This document shows positions 45,680-54,839 of a stretch of DNA of 64,000 nucleotides, piece by piece. Location of the stretch: assembly GCF_025751575.1 (NCBI RefSeq), contig NZ_JAOWLA010000006.1, positions 155,190-219,189 on the forward strand, given 5' to 3'. The stretch is from Albidovulum sediminicola (GTDB taxonomy: Bacteria; Pseudomonadota; Alphaproteobacteria; Rhodobacterales; Rhodobacteraceae). The number at the start of each line of letters is the position of its first letter. The stretch's first letter is position 1. Made by a program: the position numbers and the translations under genes. The notes under the pieces were generated by a model. The model searched no databases, was not told the origin of the DNA, and saw only the letters and a list, made by a program, of their open reading frames with translations.

Positions 45680-46807
45680 ATGGATGCCGCAACCCCACCG
45701 TTTGAGATCTTTCTGGCCGCCCTTCCGGGGTTTGAGCCGCTTCTGGCCGAGGAGGCGCGGGCCGTTGGGCTGCCGGGGGTCCAGGAAGTGCCCGGCGGCG
45801 TGACGTGCACGGGCGGCTGGCCGGACGTCTGGCGCGCGAACCTTGCGCTTCGGGGCGCAAGCCGGGTGCTGGTACGGATCGGGGGGTTCCGCGCCTTTCA
45901 CCTGGCGCAGCTCGATAAGCGGGCACGGCGGTTTCCTTGGGGCGATGTCCTGCGCCCCGGTGCGACCGTGCGGGTGGAGGCCACCTGCCGCCGGTCCAAG
46001 ATCTACCACGCGGGGGCGGCGACCCAGAGGATCGTGCGCGCCCTGGTCGAGACCCTAGGCGCACGCGAGGCCGAGGAGGGGGAGGCGGCGATCCGGCTTC
46101 TGGCACGGATCGAGGATGACCTCGTCACCTTCTCGCTCGACACCTCAGGCGAGCCCCTGCACCGGCGCGGGCACAAGGTGGCCGTGAACAAGGCGCCACT
46201 GCGTGAGACGATGGCGGCGATGTTCCTGCGCGACTGCGGCTACGACGGGGCGGAGCCGGTTCTGGACCCGATGTGCGGATCGGGCACCTTCGTGATCGAG
46301 GCGGCGGAGATCGCGGCAGGCCTGATGCCGGGCCGCAGCCGCGCTTTCGCGTTCGAGGATTTTGCGGGCTTTGACGCGGGGGCCTGGGGGGCGATGAAGG
46401 CCGGCGTCAGCCCGCGGGCTCCGGTTCAACGCTTTTACGGTTCGGACCGGGATGCGGGTGCCATCCGGATGTCGCGCGACAATGCCGAAAGGGCAGGGGT
46501 GGCGGAGTTCTGCACCTTCGCGTGCCATCCCGTCAGCGATCTGGCCCCGCCCGAGGGGGCCCCGGGTCTGGTCATGGTCAACCCGCCCTATGGCGCGCGG
46601 ATCGGCGGCAACCGGAACCTGCTGTTCGGGCTATACGCGGCGCTTGGCGGAGTCCTGAAAGAGCGCTTCGGCGGTTGGCGCGTGGGCCTGGTCACCTCGG
46701 ACGCGGGGCTCGCGAAGGCTACGGGCCTTCCCTTCGCCGCGCCGGGGCCGGAGATCCCGCATGGCGGCATCAAGGTCCGGCTGTGGAAGACCGGGGCGCT
46801 GGGTTAA
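45680..46807 (+). CDS. THUMP-domain 23S rRNA guanine methyltransferase-like protein
   Basis: This 375-residue class I SAM methyltransferase has an N-terminal ferredoxin-like/THUMP region (about 10-165) and a catalytic domain with [20 protein letters not shown] and the target-base motif [13 protein letters not shown]. It resembles the N-terminal half of RlmL or archaeal Trm14 and would modify a guanine N2. It is on the opposite strand between hisA and hisF, overlapping the hisA end by four bases. Confidence 0.88.
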   Translation: MDAATPPFEIFLAALPGFEPLLAEEARAVGLPGVQEVPGGVTCTGGWPDVWRANLALRGASRVLVRIGGFRAFHLAQLDKRARRFPWGDVLRPGATVRVEATCRRSKIYHAGAATQRIVRALVETLGAREAEEGEAAIRLLARIEDDLVTFSLDTSGEPLHRRGHKVAVNKAPLRETMAAMFLRDCGYDGAEPVLDPMCGSGTFVIEAAEIAAGLMPGRSRAFAFEDFAGFDAGAWGAMKAGVSPRAPVQRFYGSDRDAGAIRMSRDNAERAGVAEFCTFACHPVSDLAPPEGAPGLVMVNPPYGARIGGNRNLLFGLYAALGGVLKERFGGWRVGLVTSDAGLAKATGLPFAAPGPEIPHGGIKVRLWKTGALG

Positions 46808-47520
46808 CCCAGCGCCGTGATCGCCTGCGCCAGGTCTATCGCCCCGTCATAAAGCGCGCGTCCCGAGATCGCGCCCGCGATGACGCCGGTATCGCGCAGC
46901 GCGATCAGATCCTCCAGCGACGACACCCCGCCTGAGGCGATGACCGGGATCGAGACGGCGCGCGCCAGCGCCTCGGTCGCGGCGATGTTCGGGCCCTGCA
47001 TCGCGCCGTCGCGCATGATGTCGGTGTAGATGATCGCGGCAACACCTGCGTCCTCGAAGCTTTTCGCAAGGTCGGTGACCAGCACGTCGGTCTCCTCGGC
47101 CCAGCCCTTGGTCGCCACGCGGCCGCCGCGCGCGTCGATACCAACCGCGACCCGGCCCGGAAAGGCGCGCGCGGCCTCGCGCACCAGCGCGGGGTTCTCG
47201 ACCGCCACGGTCCCGAGGATCACCCGCGCCAGCCCCTTTTCCAGCCACATGGAGATCGTCGCCATGTCACGGATGCCGCCGCCCAGCTGGCAGGGCACCT
47301 TGACGCGCGCCAGGATCGCTTCGACGGCGGCGGCGTTGACGGGCTGGCCCGCGAAGGCGCCGTTCAAGTCAACGAGGTGGACCCACTCGCAGCCCGCGGC
47401 CTCGAACTTGGCGGCCTGCGCGGCGGGGTCGTCGCCAAACACGGTGGCCTTGTCCATTTCTCCGTGCAGGAGCCGCACGCACTGGCCGTCCTTCAGATCG
47501 ATGGCGGGATAAAGGATCAT
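46804..47520 (-). CDS. hisA: ProFAR isomerase
   Basis: This 238-residue beta-alpha barrel isomerase catalyses step 4 of histidine synthesis. It starts [20 protein letters not shown] and contains the catalytic Asp pair (Asp 8 and the later [14 protein letters not shown]) plus [20 protein letters not shown]. Its 3' end overlaps the end of the opposing methyltransferase gene. The DUF1330 gene lies 85 bp upstream. Confidence 0.96.
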   Translation of the reverse strand: MILYPAIDLKDGQCVRLLHGEMDKATVFGDDPAAQAAKFEAAGCEWVHLVDLNGAFAGQPVNAAAVEAILARVKVPCQLGGGIRDMATISMWLEKGLARVILGTVAVENPALVREAARAFPGRVAVGIDARGGRVATKGWAEETDVLVTDLAKSFEDAGVAAIIYTDIMRDGAMQGPNIAATEALARAVSIPVIASGGVSSLEDLIALRDTGVIAGAISGRALYDGAIDLAQAITALG

Positions 47521-47605
47521 GGGCGGCCTCCGGCTGACGTTTCGGCGCGCTGATGCCACAGGGGGCGCAGGATGGAAAGGGGGAGGGCGCCGGCCCGGCC
47601 ATCCC

Positions 47606-47896
47606 CTAGTAGGCAGCGTCCACGATCAGCGCGTGACAGGTGGCGTTGTTCAGGCGGTCATGGACGATCGCCTGGTAAGCGGGGGAGTTGTACCAGCCCT
47701 CCGCCGCCTCGCGACTGGGGAATTCGAGAACGGCCATGCGCTCGTGCGACCATGCGCCCTCCAGTGTCGTCCACTTGCCGCCCCGGACGAGGAACCTGCC
47801 GCCGAAGGCCTCGATTGTGGGCATGACCTTGGAGCGGTAGGCCTCGAACCCGTCCATGTCGTGAATCGTTTCGAGAAAGATCGCGAGCGCGCGCAT
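47606..47896 (-). CDS. DUF1330-family small protein
   Basis: This 96-residue ferredoxin-like protein has the DUF1330 pattern [45 protein letters not shown] and a C-terminal LIVDAAY. The ATG at 47896 follows GGAGGGC. It lies between glsA and hisA in the same orientation. No histidine function is known for the family. Confidence 0.85.
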   Translation of the reverse strand: MRALAIFLETIHDMDGFEAYRSKVMPTIEAFGGRFLVRGGKWTTLEGAWSHERMAVLEFPSREAAEGWYNSPAYQAIVHDRLNNATCHALIVDAAY

Positions 47897-47971
47897 CCTG
47901 TGCCCTCCTGTCAAGCGGTTCGCGGCCAGAGTGCCCCAAGCGCGCGAGTCGCGCCATGGGGGCTGCGGGGT

Positions 47972-48901
47972 TCAGCCGAAGACCGACCAGCCCATCCGGC
48001 GCGCGAGGGTTTCGACCGCCTCCGTCCCGAGCTTGGAGTTGCCCTGCGCGTTCAGCCCCGGCGACCAGACCGCGATGGAGGCCCGCCCCGGCGCGATCAC
48101 AAGAATGCCGCCGCCCACGCCGGACTTGCCAGGCAGGCCAACCCGGTAGGCGAAGTCGCCCGATCCGTCGTAATGCCCGCAGGTCAGCATCAGCGCGTTG
48201 ATCCGGCGGACCCGCCCGGGCGCCACCATGCGCGGCATGCCGGGCGCGCCCATCAGGAAGCGCCCCGCGCGCGCAAGCTGGGTGCAGGTCATCTCGACCG
48301 CGCATTGGTGAAAATAGGCCCCCAGCGTCAGTTCCGGCGCGTTCTCGAGGTTTCCGTGGGATCGCATGTAATGCGCCAGCGCGAAGTTGCGGTGGCCGGT
48401 CTCGGTTTCGGACCGCGCGACCGCATCGTTGATGTGGATGTCGTCGTCCGAGGCTGCCGCCCGGATGAAGCGCAAAAGCTCGCCCAGGTATTCGCGCGGC
48501 GCGTGGCCCGCCAGGGCCGCGTCGGTAACCACGATGGCGCCCGCGTTGATGAAGGGGTTTCGAGGGATACCCTGTTCATGTTCGAGTTGCAGGATGGAGT
48601 TGAAGGCGAGGCCCGAGGGTTCGCGCCCGACGCGCGACCAGAGCCGGTCGCCCAGCCGCCCGAGCGCGATCGCCAGCGCGAAGACCTTGGAGACCGACTG
48701 GATCGAGAAGGGTACCTCGGCATCGCCGACCGAATGCTGGCTGCCGTCGGCCAGGACCACCGACAGGCCGAACTGCGAGGGGTCGATGGCGGCGAGTTCG
48801 GGGATGTAATCGGCCACGCGTCCCCGGTCGGCCTCGGCGGCAGCGCGGGCCCCGATCTCGGCCAGGACTTCGGCCAGAAGTTCCGCCTGGGACGCGGTCA
48901 T
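47972..48901 (-). CDS. glsA: Glutaminase
   Basis: This 309-residue serine-dependent glutaminase of the beta-lactamase-like fold hydrolyses glutamine to glutamate and ammonia. It has the S-x-x-K motif in [27 protein letters not shown], and the C-terminal [15 protein letters not shown]. Its ATG overlaps the hisH stop by four bases, so it is co-translated with a histidine enzyme that itself uses glutamine. Length is normal. Confidence 0.93.
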   Translation of the reverse strand: MTASQAELLAEVLAEIGARAAAEADRGRVADYIPELAAIDPSQFGLSVVLADGSQHSVGDAEVPFSIQSVSKVFALAIALGRLGDRLWSRVGREPSGLAFNSILQLEHEQGIPRNPFINAGAIVVTDAALAGHAPREYLGELLRFIRAAASDDDIHINDAVARSETETGHRNFALAHYMRSHGNLENAPELTLGAYFHQCAVEMTCTQLARAGRFLMGAPGMPRMVAPGRVRRINALMLTCGHYDGSGDFAYRVGLPGKSGVGGGILVIAPGRASIAVWSPGLNAQGNSKLGTEAVETLARRMGWSVFG

Positions 48902-49539
48902 GGCCGCCAGGTCAGGAAGTTCTCGATCAGGCGCAGCCCCACCGTCTGGCTCTTTTCCGGGTGGAACTGGGCGCCAACGACATTGTCGCGCCCGACGATC
49001 GCGGCGATGTCGCCGCCGTAATCGACATGCGCCAGCCGATGCGCCGGGTCATCCACGCGGAAATGGTAGGAGTGGACGAAATAGGCGTGCTGGCCGGTCG
49101 CGATCCCGTCGAGCACCGGATGGGGGTGGTCGATCACCAGGTCGTTCCAGCCCATGTGCGGCACCTTCATCGACGGGTCGGTGGGCGTGATGCGCACCAC
49201 CTCGCCGGGAATCCAGCCGAAGCCGCGCGTGTCATGATATTCCCGCCCCCAGGTGGCGAGCATCTGCATCCCGATGCAGATGCCGAGGAAGGGGCGCGCC
49301 TTGTGCGTGACGGCCTCCTCGATCGCCTCGAACAGGCCGGTAAAACGGGTCAGCGCCTCCCGGCAGGACGGGAAGGCCCCGTCCCCCGGCAGCACGATCC
49401 GGTCGGCGCGCGCCACATCCTCGGGCCGCGAGGAGACCATGACCGAACCGGCCCCGGCCTCTGCGGCCATGCGCTGGAAGGCCTTCTCGGCGGAGTGCAG
49501 GTTGCCGCTGTCGTAGTCAACAAGGACCGTCAGGCTCAC
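48898..49539 (-). CDS. hisH: Imidazole glycerol phosphate synthase, glutaminase subunit
   Basis: This 213-residue class I glutamine amidotransferase feeds ammonia to HisF. The nucleophile lies in [13 protein letters not shown] and the His-Glu pair in [19 protein letters not shown]. It overlaps hisB upstream and glsA downstream by four bases each. Confidence 0.97.
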   Translation of the reverse strand: MSLTVLVDYDSGNLHSAEKAFQRMAAEAGAGSVMVSSRPEDVARADRIVLPGDGAFPSCREALTRFTGLFEAIEEAVTHKARPFLGICIGMQMLATWGREYHDTRGFGWIPGEVVRITPTDPSMKVPHMGWNDLVIDHPHPVLDGIATGQHAYFVHSYHFRVDDPAHRLAHVDYGGDIAAIVGRDNVVGAQFHPEKSQTVGLRLIENFLTWRP

Positions 49540-50123
49540 AGCGCACCTTTGGTGGAGGGAAGCGCACCGGCCATCCGCGGGTCCGGCTCGACCGCCATGC
49601 GCAGCGCGCGGGCGACAGCCTTGAAGGCGGCCTCGGCGATGTGGTGGCTGTTGAGCCCGTGAACCTTGTCCACATGCAGCGTGATCCCGCCGTGGGTGGA
49701 CAACGCCTGGAAGAATTCCCGCACCAGCTCGGTGTCGAACGTGCCGATCTTGGCCGTGGGGAAGTCGAGGTTCCAGACCAGGTAGGGCCGCCCCGACAGG
49801 TCCAGCGCCGAGGCGACCTGCGTGTCGTCCATCGCCAAAGCGAAATGGCCATAGCGGCGGATGCCGCGCTTGTCGTCAAGCGCACGGGCGAGCGCCTGGC
49901 CGATGGCGATGCCGGTGTCCTCGACCGTGTGGTGATCGTCGATATGCAGGTCGCCCTTGGCCCGCACCGTCAGATCGATCAGTGAATGGCGCGACAACTG
50001 ATCCAGCATGTGGTCGAAGAACCCCACGCCGGTTTCGTTCGAATAGACCCCCGTCCCGTCGAGGTTCAGCGTCACGCTGATCTCGGTTTCGGCGGTATTC
50101 CGCGTGATCGTGGCCTGACGCAT
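49536..50123 (-). CDS. hisB: Imidazoleglycerol-phosphate dehydratase
   Basis: This 195-residue manganese enzyme catalyses step 6 of histidine synthesis. It shows [19 protein letters not shown], the metal motif [18 protein letters not shown] and [20 protein letters not shown]. It is monofunctional (no phosphatase domain). It heads the hisB-hisH-glsA group and is divergent from the peptidase gene at 50337. Confidence 0.97.
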   Translation of the reverse strand: MRQATITRNTAETEISVTLNLDGTGVYSNETGVGFFDHMLDQLSRHSLIDLTVRAKGDLHIDDHHTVEDTGIAIGQALARALDDKRGIRRYGHFALAMDDTQVASALDLSGRPYLVWNLDFPTAKIGTFDTELVREFFQALSTHGGITLHVDKVHGLNSHHIAEAAFKAVARALRMAVEPDPRMAGALPSTKGAL

Positions 50124-50336
50124 GGCGATCCCCCGCTCGTGTCCTTGGCGGCGTTATAGGCAGGACTTCCGCCGTCGCCAAGCCTTGGTTAGGTCGGGCG
50201 GGCCGGTTCGAGTGTTTCGAAATTGGAAATGCCCGCCGGCAACTGTTCGCCTTTCGCGGAAAAGCCATGGTGCGGGCCAACTTTTGCCACGCAGCAGGTG
50301 CTTCTTCGTCCTTGGGGGAAAGTGAAGAGGCTGCCG

Positions 50337-50993
50337 ATGCGATCGACATTCGAGAGCGCTGAAAGGATCGAGCGAGACGGGGCGGGCCGGGGGGCGCGTC
50401 TGGGGGCGGGGTTCGCCTTGGCGCTGGCGCTTGTCTTCGGGCTTCAAGCCGCGGGGCCGACTGCGGCGGCGGAAGGCACGACGCTGACGCCGCGCAAATC
50501 GATCGCGGCACCGGAGGGCTTCGGGGATGTCTGCGCGCGCTACCAATGGGCCTGCGCCAAGGGGAGCGCGGACCAGATGAATGCCCGGGCGCTTCTGAAG
50601 CTCGCGCAGGACGTCAACAGCGCGGTGAACCGCCGCTACCGGCAGGTGACCGACCGCCGCCAATACGGAACCGAGGAGTTCTGGGCGCTGCCGACCAGTG
50701 CCCGCGGCGGCGATTGCGAGGATTTCGCCCTGGCGAAGAAGATGTCGCTGATCGAGGCGGGCGTCTCCCCCGCGCGGCTTCTGATCGCGACGGTTCTGGA
50801 CCGCAAGAGGGGACTCCACGCTGTTCTGGTCATGCGGACCGAGGCGGGGGATTTCGTGCTCGACAATCTCCGCAACCGGGTGAGCGGCTGGCAGGATACC
50901 GGCTATACCTTCCTTCGGATGCAGGACCCGAGCGCGCCGTCGCGCTGGCAGGCGGTCTTCGCCGGTGGGATCTTCGGACGCCAAAGCACCTGA
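50337..50993 (+). CDS. Bacterial transglutaminase-like cysteine peptidase
   Basis: This 218-residue exported protein has an N-terminal signal or anchor (GAGFALALALVFGLQAAG) and the transglutaminase-like triad: Cys in ARGGDCEDFALAKK, His in GLHAVLVMR and Asp in LDNLRNRVSGW. Related proteins (LapG-like) cleave surface adhesins in the periplasm. No adhesin or LapD-like gene lies near, so the target is unknown. GAAGAGG precedes the ATG at 50337. Confidence 0.85.
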   Translation: MRSTFESAERIERDGAGRGARLGAGFALALALVFGLQAAGPTAAAEGTTLTPRKSIAAPEGFGDVCARYQWACAKGSADQMNARALLKLAQDVNSAVNRRYRQVTDRRQYGTEEFWALPTSARGGDCEDFALAKKMSLIEAGVSPARLLIATVLDRKRGLHAVLVMRTEAGDFVLDNLRNRVSGWQDTGYTFLRMQDPSAPSRWQAVFAGGIFGRQST

Positions 50994-51013
50994 CGGACAT
51001 CAGGCCTGAATTT

Positions 51014-51038
51014 CCCCGGCGCTTAGCGCGCGCCGGGG
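51014..51038. terminator. GC hairpin between convergent genes
   Basis: CCCCGGCG and CGCCGGGG make an 8-bp stem with a 9-base loop in the 73-bp gap between the peptidase and the repeat-protein gene. There is no proper T-run on either strand, so it may be a weak bidirectional terminator. Confidence 0.4.
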
Positions 51039-51066
51039 AACGCGTTAGTCCTGGCTGGCGAGCGGA

Positions 51067-51651
51067 CTAAAGCCCGTTATGCCCGGGGTTGCCGTCGTCG
51101 CTGCAGCCGCCGCCCTTGCAATCGCCCTCGTCGCCATTGCCCAGGCCGTTGTTGTCCTTCTTACCACCCGGATCGGTGCCGGGATCAGTCCCCGGATCAG
51201 TACCGGGATCAGTCCCCGGATCAGTCCCCGGGTCGGTACCGGGATCAGTCCCCGGGTCGGTACCGGGATCAGTCCCCGGGTCGGTCCCAGGATCAGTCCC
51301 CGGATCGGTGCCGGGATCGGTCCCCGGATCGGTGCCGGTTGGAGTCGTGCTTCCCCCCGTGTCACCCGTCGCGGTTGTGATCGTCGCCGTCGCCCCATTG
51401 GTCAGGACGGCCGCCACGGCCGGGCAGTGCTCAAGCGTATAGTCGAGAAGTTCGGCGAAGTACTTGCTTCTCTGGATCCGCGTCAGCTCGCTGCGCTTGA
51501 ACTCCTTGCGCGAACACAATTCGTAGAGGAAATCGTCGGACATCGAAACGTTGCGGATCGCCGCGAAGCTGCCGGTCGCATAAAGCGACGCCGAAGCGGC
51601 TGTTGAAAGGACCAGTGCCGTGAACAGCAAGGTCCCGGACCTGATAGTCAT
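51067..51651 (-). CDS. Secreted protein with GTDP tandem-repeat tail, unrecognised family
   Basis: This 194-residue protein has a signal peptide (MTIRSGTLLFTALVLSTAAS), then a helical domain of about 70 residues with two cysteines 30 residues apart (LCSRKEF ... EHCPAVAAVLTNGAT). After a T/G-rich linker comes a 14-unit TDPG repeat, and it ends in GGKKDNNGLGNGDEGDCKGG and GCSDDGNPGHNGL. The folded domain has a paralogue in the next gene. The repeat tail looks like an acidic, calcium-binding-like or wall-spanning stalk. GGGGAGT lies before the ATG. I recognise no named domain. Confidence 0.75.
   Translation of the reverse strand: MTIRSGTLLFTALVLSTAASASLYATGSFAAIRNVSMSDDFLYELCSRKEFKRSELTRIQRSKYFAELLDYTLEHCPAVAAVLTNGATATITTATGDTGGSTTPTGTDPGTDPGTDPGTDPGTDPGTDPGTDPGTDPGTDPGTDPGTDPGTDPGTDPGTDPGGKKDNNGLGNGDEGDCKGGGCSDDGNPGHNGL
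51170..51337. repeat. Fourteen 12-bp tandem repeats inside the secreted protein gene
   Basis: The 168-bp stretch consists of exactly fourteen 12-bp units of the form GGATCxGTxCCC (plus strand), encoding Thr-Asp-Pro-Gly on the minus strand. Units differ at two or three positions in patterns, for example GGATCAGT against GGGTCGGT alternating between 51226 and 51300, suggesting recent duplication and slippage. Copy number is likely to vary between strains. Confidence 0.95.
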
Positions 51652-51829
51652 CACATTACTCCCCACACAATCCGGGAACACCCGCTGTGCCGCCCGGTAC
51701 CGCCCCATTCTGCCCCCCAAGGAAGGGTTCGTGTCAATAAAGGGGCGAAAATATGTCCAGAACGTGACCTTTAGGCTTTCTGGGCGGTTGCGAAAAGCGA
51801 GCGGGCGGCTGTTCTTGCGCTGAGTGTGG

Positions 51830-52132
51830 TCAGTCTCCGGCTTTCGGCGGTGGCGCGCTGGTGACGGCGCCCGTAGCGCCTTCGGTCAGGACCGCCGCGA
51901 CGTTCGGGCAGAATTGTAGCGTGAATTCAATGATATCCACAAATTGATCTGACTTTCTAAGGGCATCGATCTCGGCGGATGAGAGGGCGCTGCGCTGGCA
52001 AAGAAGCTCTAGCCCCTGGTCATCCCAAGCGCGGTCCGGTAGCGACGCGCGGGCATCCGTCATACCCAATACGGACAGGGCAGCGGCCAGAGACAGGAAT
52101 TTGGCTGCTTTTTCTGCGCTCATGATCACCAT
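51830..52132 (-). CDS. Small secreted protein, paralogue of the GTDP-repeat protein
   Basis: This protein of up to 100 residues starts MVIMSAEKAAKFLSLAAALS (an ATG three codons later is possible) with a signal peptide to about residue 29. The mature part, LLCQRSALSSAEIDALRKSD, continues to EFTLQFCPNVAAVLTEGATG and a short AVTSAPPPKAGD end. It aligns with the 51067 gene product over the whole cysteine domain, with the same 30-residue spacing between cysteines and the shared CPxVAAVLTxGAT motif, but has no repeat tail. The two genes are in tandem, 178 bp apart. Confidence 0.72.
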   Translation of the reverse strand: MVIMSAEKAAKFLSLAAALSVLGMTDARASLPDRAWDDQGLELLCQRSALSSAEIDALRKSDQFVDIIEFTLQFCPNVAAVLTEGATGAVTSAPPPKAGD

Positions 52133-52573
52133 TGCCGGTCAGAAACCGATCACGATGTGCGATTTCGCACCGAAACAGCACGACCGATCGCGAGAAGTGT
52201 GTCAACAAAATGGCAAAATGATCGACTCGCGGGGCATCGGGCCGGCGACAATACGCAGTAAAGCCATGAAAAAGCCACAATTGTGAAACTGTGCGGCACC
52301 TGGGGGGTGGGACGCAAGACTGAGTCAGAGCTTGGTGAGGCTGGTTCTTCGCCTGTCCGGACGCCGCGTCGGACCGCCGGGAACAGGCGCTTCCGGGAGG
52401 CACCGACCGGCGGCCATGAAGGTTGGCCATCGGGTCGCTGGCCCCACAGCTACGGCCGACCGGTCTTGGCAGGTGGCGCCCCAGTTCGCGACGCAAGCTC
52501 ACGCAATGTCGGCGCCACGTCGGGTGCGGCTCTGGCGAAATGTGCGGTAGCCTTGCGGCTTTGGGTTGCGCCC
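52133..52573. other. 441 bp without an identifiable gene
   Basis: Long frames cross this stretch but none has codon use or motifs of a real protein. A TTGACA box on the minus strand near 52200 (TGTCAA on the plus strand) may belong to the promoter of the small secreted protein. Nothing else is supported. Confidence 0.4.
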
Positions 52574-53284
52574 TCAGGCCGAGGCGAGAAGCTTCTGCGT
52601 CGGCGGCGGTGCGTAGCCGCCAAGGCGCGAGGTGCGCAGCTTCAGCCCGACCATGGCCTCGGCCAGGCGGATGGCGCAGGATACGCCGTCGAGCACCGGC
52701 AGCCCATGTTCTAGCGAGAGCCGTTCGGCCAGATCGGCCATGCCCGCGCAGCCCAGGACGATCGCCTCGGCCCGATCCTCCGCCACGGCGCGGCCGATTT
52801 CCGTGCTGATGCGGTTGCAGGCGTTGGAGCCCGGATGCTCCAGTTCCAGCACCGCCACGTCGGAAGAGCGGACGCGGGCGCAGCGCGCCGCGAGGCCGTA
52901 GCGGCTCAGGTTGTGTTCCAATGCGGGCACCGACCGCGCCAGCGTCGTGACGACCGAGAACTTGTTGGCCAGCATGGAGGCGAAGTGATACGCGGCCTCT
53001 CCGATCCCGATGACGGGGCGGTCGGTCAGGCAGCGCGCCGCGTCAAGGCCCGTATCGTCGAAGCAGGCGATGATGAAAGCGTCGGCATCCGTCGCGTTCT
53101 GGATAAGCTGCAGGAGACCCGGGACGCTCATCGCCTCGTCATAGTAGCCCTCGATCGAGACCGGACCGCGGAGCGGGTTGAGGGCCACCACCTCGGTCCC
53201 CGGGCTTGCCGCGGCGCGGGCGGCCGCGCCGATCTTCTCGGTCATCGAGACGGTGGAGTTGGGATTGATCACCAGAACGCGCAT
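52574..53284 (-). CDS. Aspartate/glutamate/hydantoin racemase family protein
   Basis: This 236-residue protein has the two-cysteine racemase pattern: FIIACFDDTGLDAARCL holds the first cysteine and AIVLGCAGMADLAERLS the second. The N-terminus MRVLVINPNSTVSMTEKI is typical of hydantoin and Asp/Glu racemases. It is the last gene after the liv-type ABC transporter, one base after livF, so the imported solute is probably an amino acid, hydantoin or amide that it racemises. Confidence 0.87.
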   Translation of the reverse strand: MRVLVINPNSTVSMTEKIGAAARAAASPGTEVVALNPLRGPVSIEGYYDEAMSVPGLLQLIQNATDADAFIIACFDDTGLDAARCLTDRPVIGIGEAAYHFASMLANKFSVVTTLARSVPALEHNLSRYGLAARCARVRSSDVAVLELEHPGSNACNRISTEIGRAVAEDRAEAIVLGCAGMADLAERLSLEHGLPVLDGVSCAIRLAEAMVGLKLRTSRLGGYAPPPTQKLLASA

Positions 53285-53285
53285 G

Positions 53286-54050
53286 TCAGAGCTCCCCGCC
53301 GAGATAGGCGGCCTTGATCCGTTCGTCGTGCATGAGGTCGGCGGACGGGCCCGACAGCACGACCTGTCCCGTCGAAAGCGCATAGGTCCGGTTCGAAATC
53401 GACAGCGCCATGCGGCTGTTCTGTTCGACCAGAAGCACGCTGACGCCCTCGTCCCGGCTGATCGCGACGATCGCGCGCGCGATATCCTGCACGAGCTTCG
53501 GCGCAATCCCGAGGCTCGGTTCATCCAGAAGCAGCAGGCGCGGCTTGGCCATGAGGGCGCGGCCGATCACCATCATCTGCTGTTCGCCCCCCGAAAGGGT
53601 GCTGGCCTGCTGGTTGAACCGCTCCCGCAGGCGTGGGAACCGCGTCAGCACGCTTTCGAGCGTCTGATCGATGCCCGCCTTGTCGGTTCGGGTGAAGGCC
53701 CCCATCAGGAGGTTGTCCTTCACGCTCATCAGCGGAAAGACGCGGCGGCCTTCGGGCACCATGGCGATGCCGCTGCGGACGATGTCGGCCGCCGGACGGC
53801 CATCGAGCCTTTCGCCGAGGTAGGTGATCCGGCCGGACTTGATCTTGCGCAGCCCCGTGATGGCCCGCAGGATCGAGGACTTGCCCGCGCCGTTCGCGCC
53901 GATCAGCGCGACGGTTTCCCCCTCCATCAGTTCGATGGAGACGCCTTTCAGCGCATAGACATGGTCATAGTAAAGCTCGACATTCTCGAAGCTCAGCATT
54001 TGCCGGGGCGCGGGGGCCGCCGAAGTCTGGGTCGATGCGGTCTGGGTCAT
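53286..54050 (-). CDS. livF: Branched-chain-type ABC ATPase
   Basis: This 254-residue ATPase of the HAAT family has Walker A GANGAGKSSILRAI, signature LSGGEQQMMVIGRA and Walker B LLLLDEPSLGIAPKL. It would be the second ATPase of the amino-acid-type importer. It follows livG by 3 bp. The symbol reflects family, not proven substrate. Confidence 0.9.
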   Translation of the reverse strand: MTQTASTQTSAAPAPRQMLSFENVELYYDHVYALKGVSIELMEGETVALIGANGAGKSSILRAITGLRKIKSGRITYLGERLDGRPAADIVRSGIAMVPEGRRVFPLMSVKDNLLMGAFTRTDKAGIDQTLESVLTRFPRLRERFNQQASTLSGGEQQMMVIGRALMAKPRLLLLDEPSLGIAPKLVQDIARAIVAISRDEGVSVLLVEQNSRMALSISNRTYALSTGQVVLSGPSADLMHDERIKAAYLGGEL

Positions 54051-54053
54051 GGC

Positions 54054-54839
54054 TTACATCCCGATCGCGGCGTCTTCGGAACCCAGATAGGCCTCGATGA
54101 CGCGCGGGTTGGCCTGGATTTCGGAGGGCGTGCCCTCGGCGATCTTCTCGCCGAAGTTGATGCACACGATCCGGTCGGAGATCTTCATCACGGCGGGCAT
54201 GTCGTGTTCGACCAGCAGGACGGTCAGTCCGCGTTCGTCGCGCAGGCGTCGGACAAGCGCCACCATCCGCATCGTCTCGTCATGGTTCATGCCGGCGAAG
54301 GGTTCGTCCAGCAGGATGACCTCCGGGTGGGTGGCAAGGCCGATCGCCATGCCGAGCGCCCGAAGATGGCCCTGCGGCAGGTTCGAGGCCATCTCGTTCC
54401 GGATCGACTGAAGTCCGAGGAAGTCGATGATGTCGTCGGCCGAGCGGGCGAAGTCCGCCTCGTCCGCGCGGGCCTGACCGCTGCCGAAGAAGAACCCCAG
54501 AAGGGAGGCCTTGGACCGCAGGTGATGGGCGACGATGACGTTTTCCCGCACCGTCATCGAGCGGAAGATCGTTGTTTCCTGGAAGGTGCGCACGACGCCC
54601 AGGCGCGCCACCTTGTGCGGCGGCAGGCCCGAGATGCGGTCGCCCTTGAACAGGACCTCGCCCACGGTCGGGTTGATGAACCCGGCGATCTGCTTGAAAA
54701 GCGTGGACTTGCCCGCCCCATTCGGCCCGATGACCGACAGGATCTCGCGCGGGGCGACATCGAAGCTGATGTCGCTGTTGGCCGTCAGCCCGCCGAAACG
54801 CTTGGTCACCCCCTTGATCTGCAGGATCGGCGCGGTCAT
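54054..54839 (-). CDS. livG: Branched-chain-type ABC ATPase
   Basis: This 261-residue ATPase is the partner of LivF, with Walker A GPNGAGKSTLFKQIAG, Walker B VILLDEPFAGMNHDET and an H-loop in LLVEHDMPAVMKISDRI. A C-terminal EAYLGSEDAAIG is typical of LivG. It overlaps livM by four bases. Confidence 0.9.
   Translation of the reverse strand: MTAPILQIKGVTKRFGGLTANSDISFDVAPREILSVIGPNGAGKSTLFKQIAGFINPTVGEVLFKGDRISGLPPHKVARLGVVRTFQETTIFRSMTVRENVIVAHHLRSKASLLGFFFGSGQARADEADFARSADDIIDFLGLQSIRNEMASNLPQGHLRALGMAIGLATHPEVILLDEPFAGMNHDETMRMVALVRRLRDERGLTVLLVEHDMPAVMKISDRIVCINFGEKIAEGTPSEIQANPRVIEAYLGSEDAAIGM

Noticed and set aside
47972..48901. Beta-lactamase
   Set aside because: The SxxK motif occurs in a glutaminase with all glutaminase blocks and no leader peptide.
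51170..51337. CRISPR-like array
   Set aside because: Units are contiguous 12-mers with no spacers and are in frame inside a protein gene.
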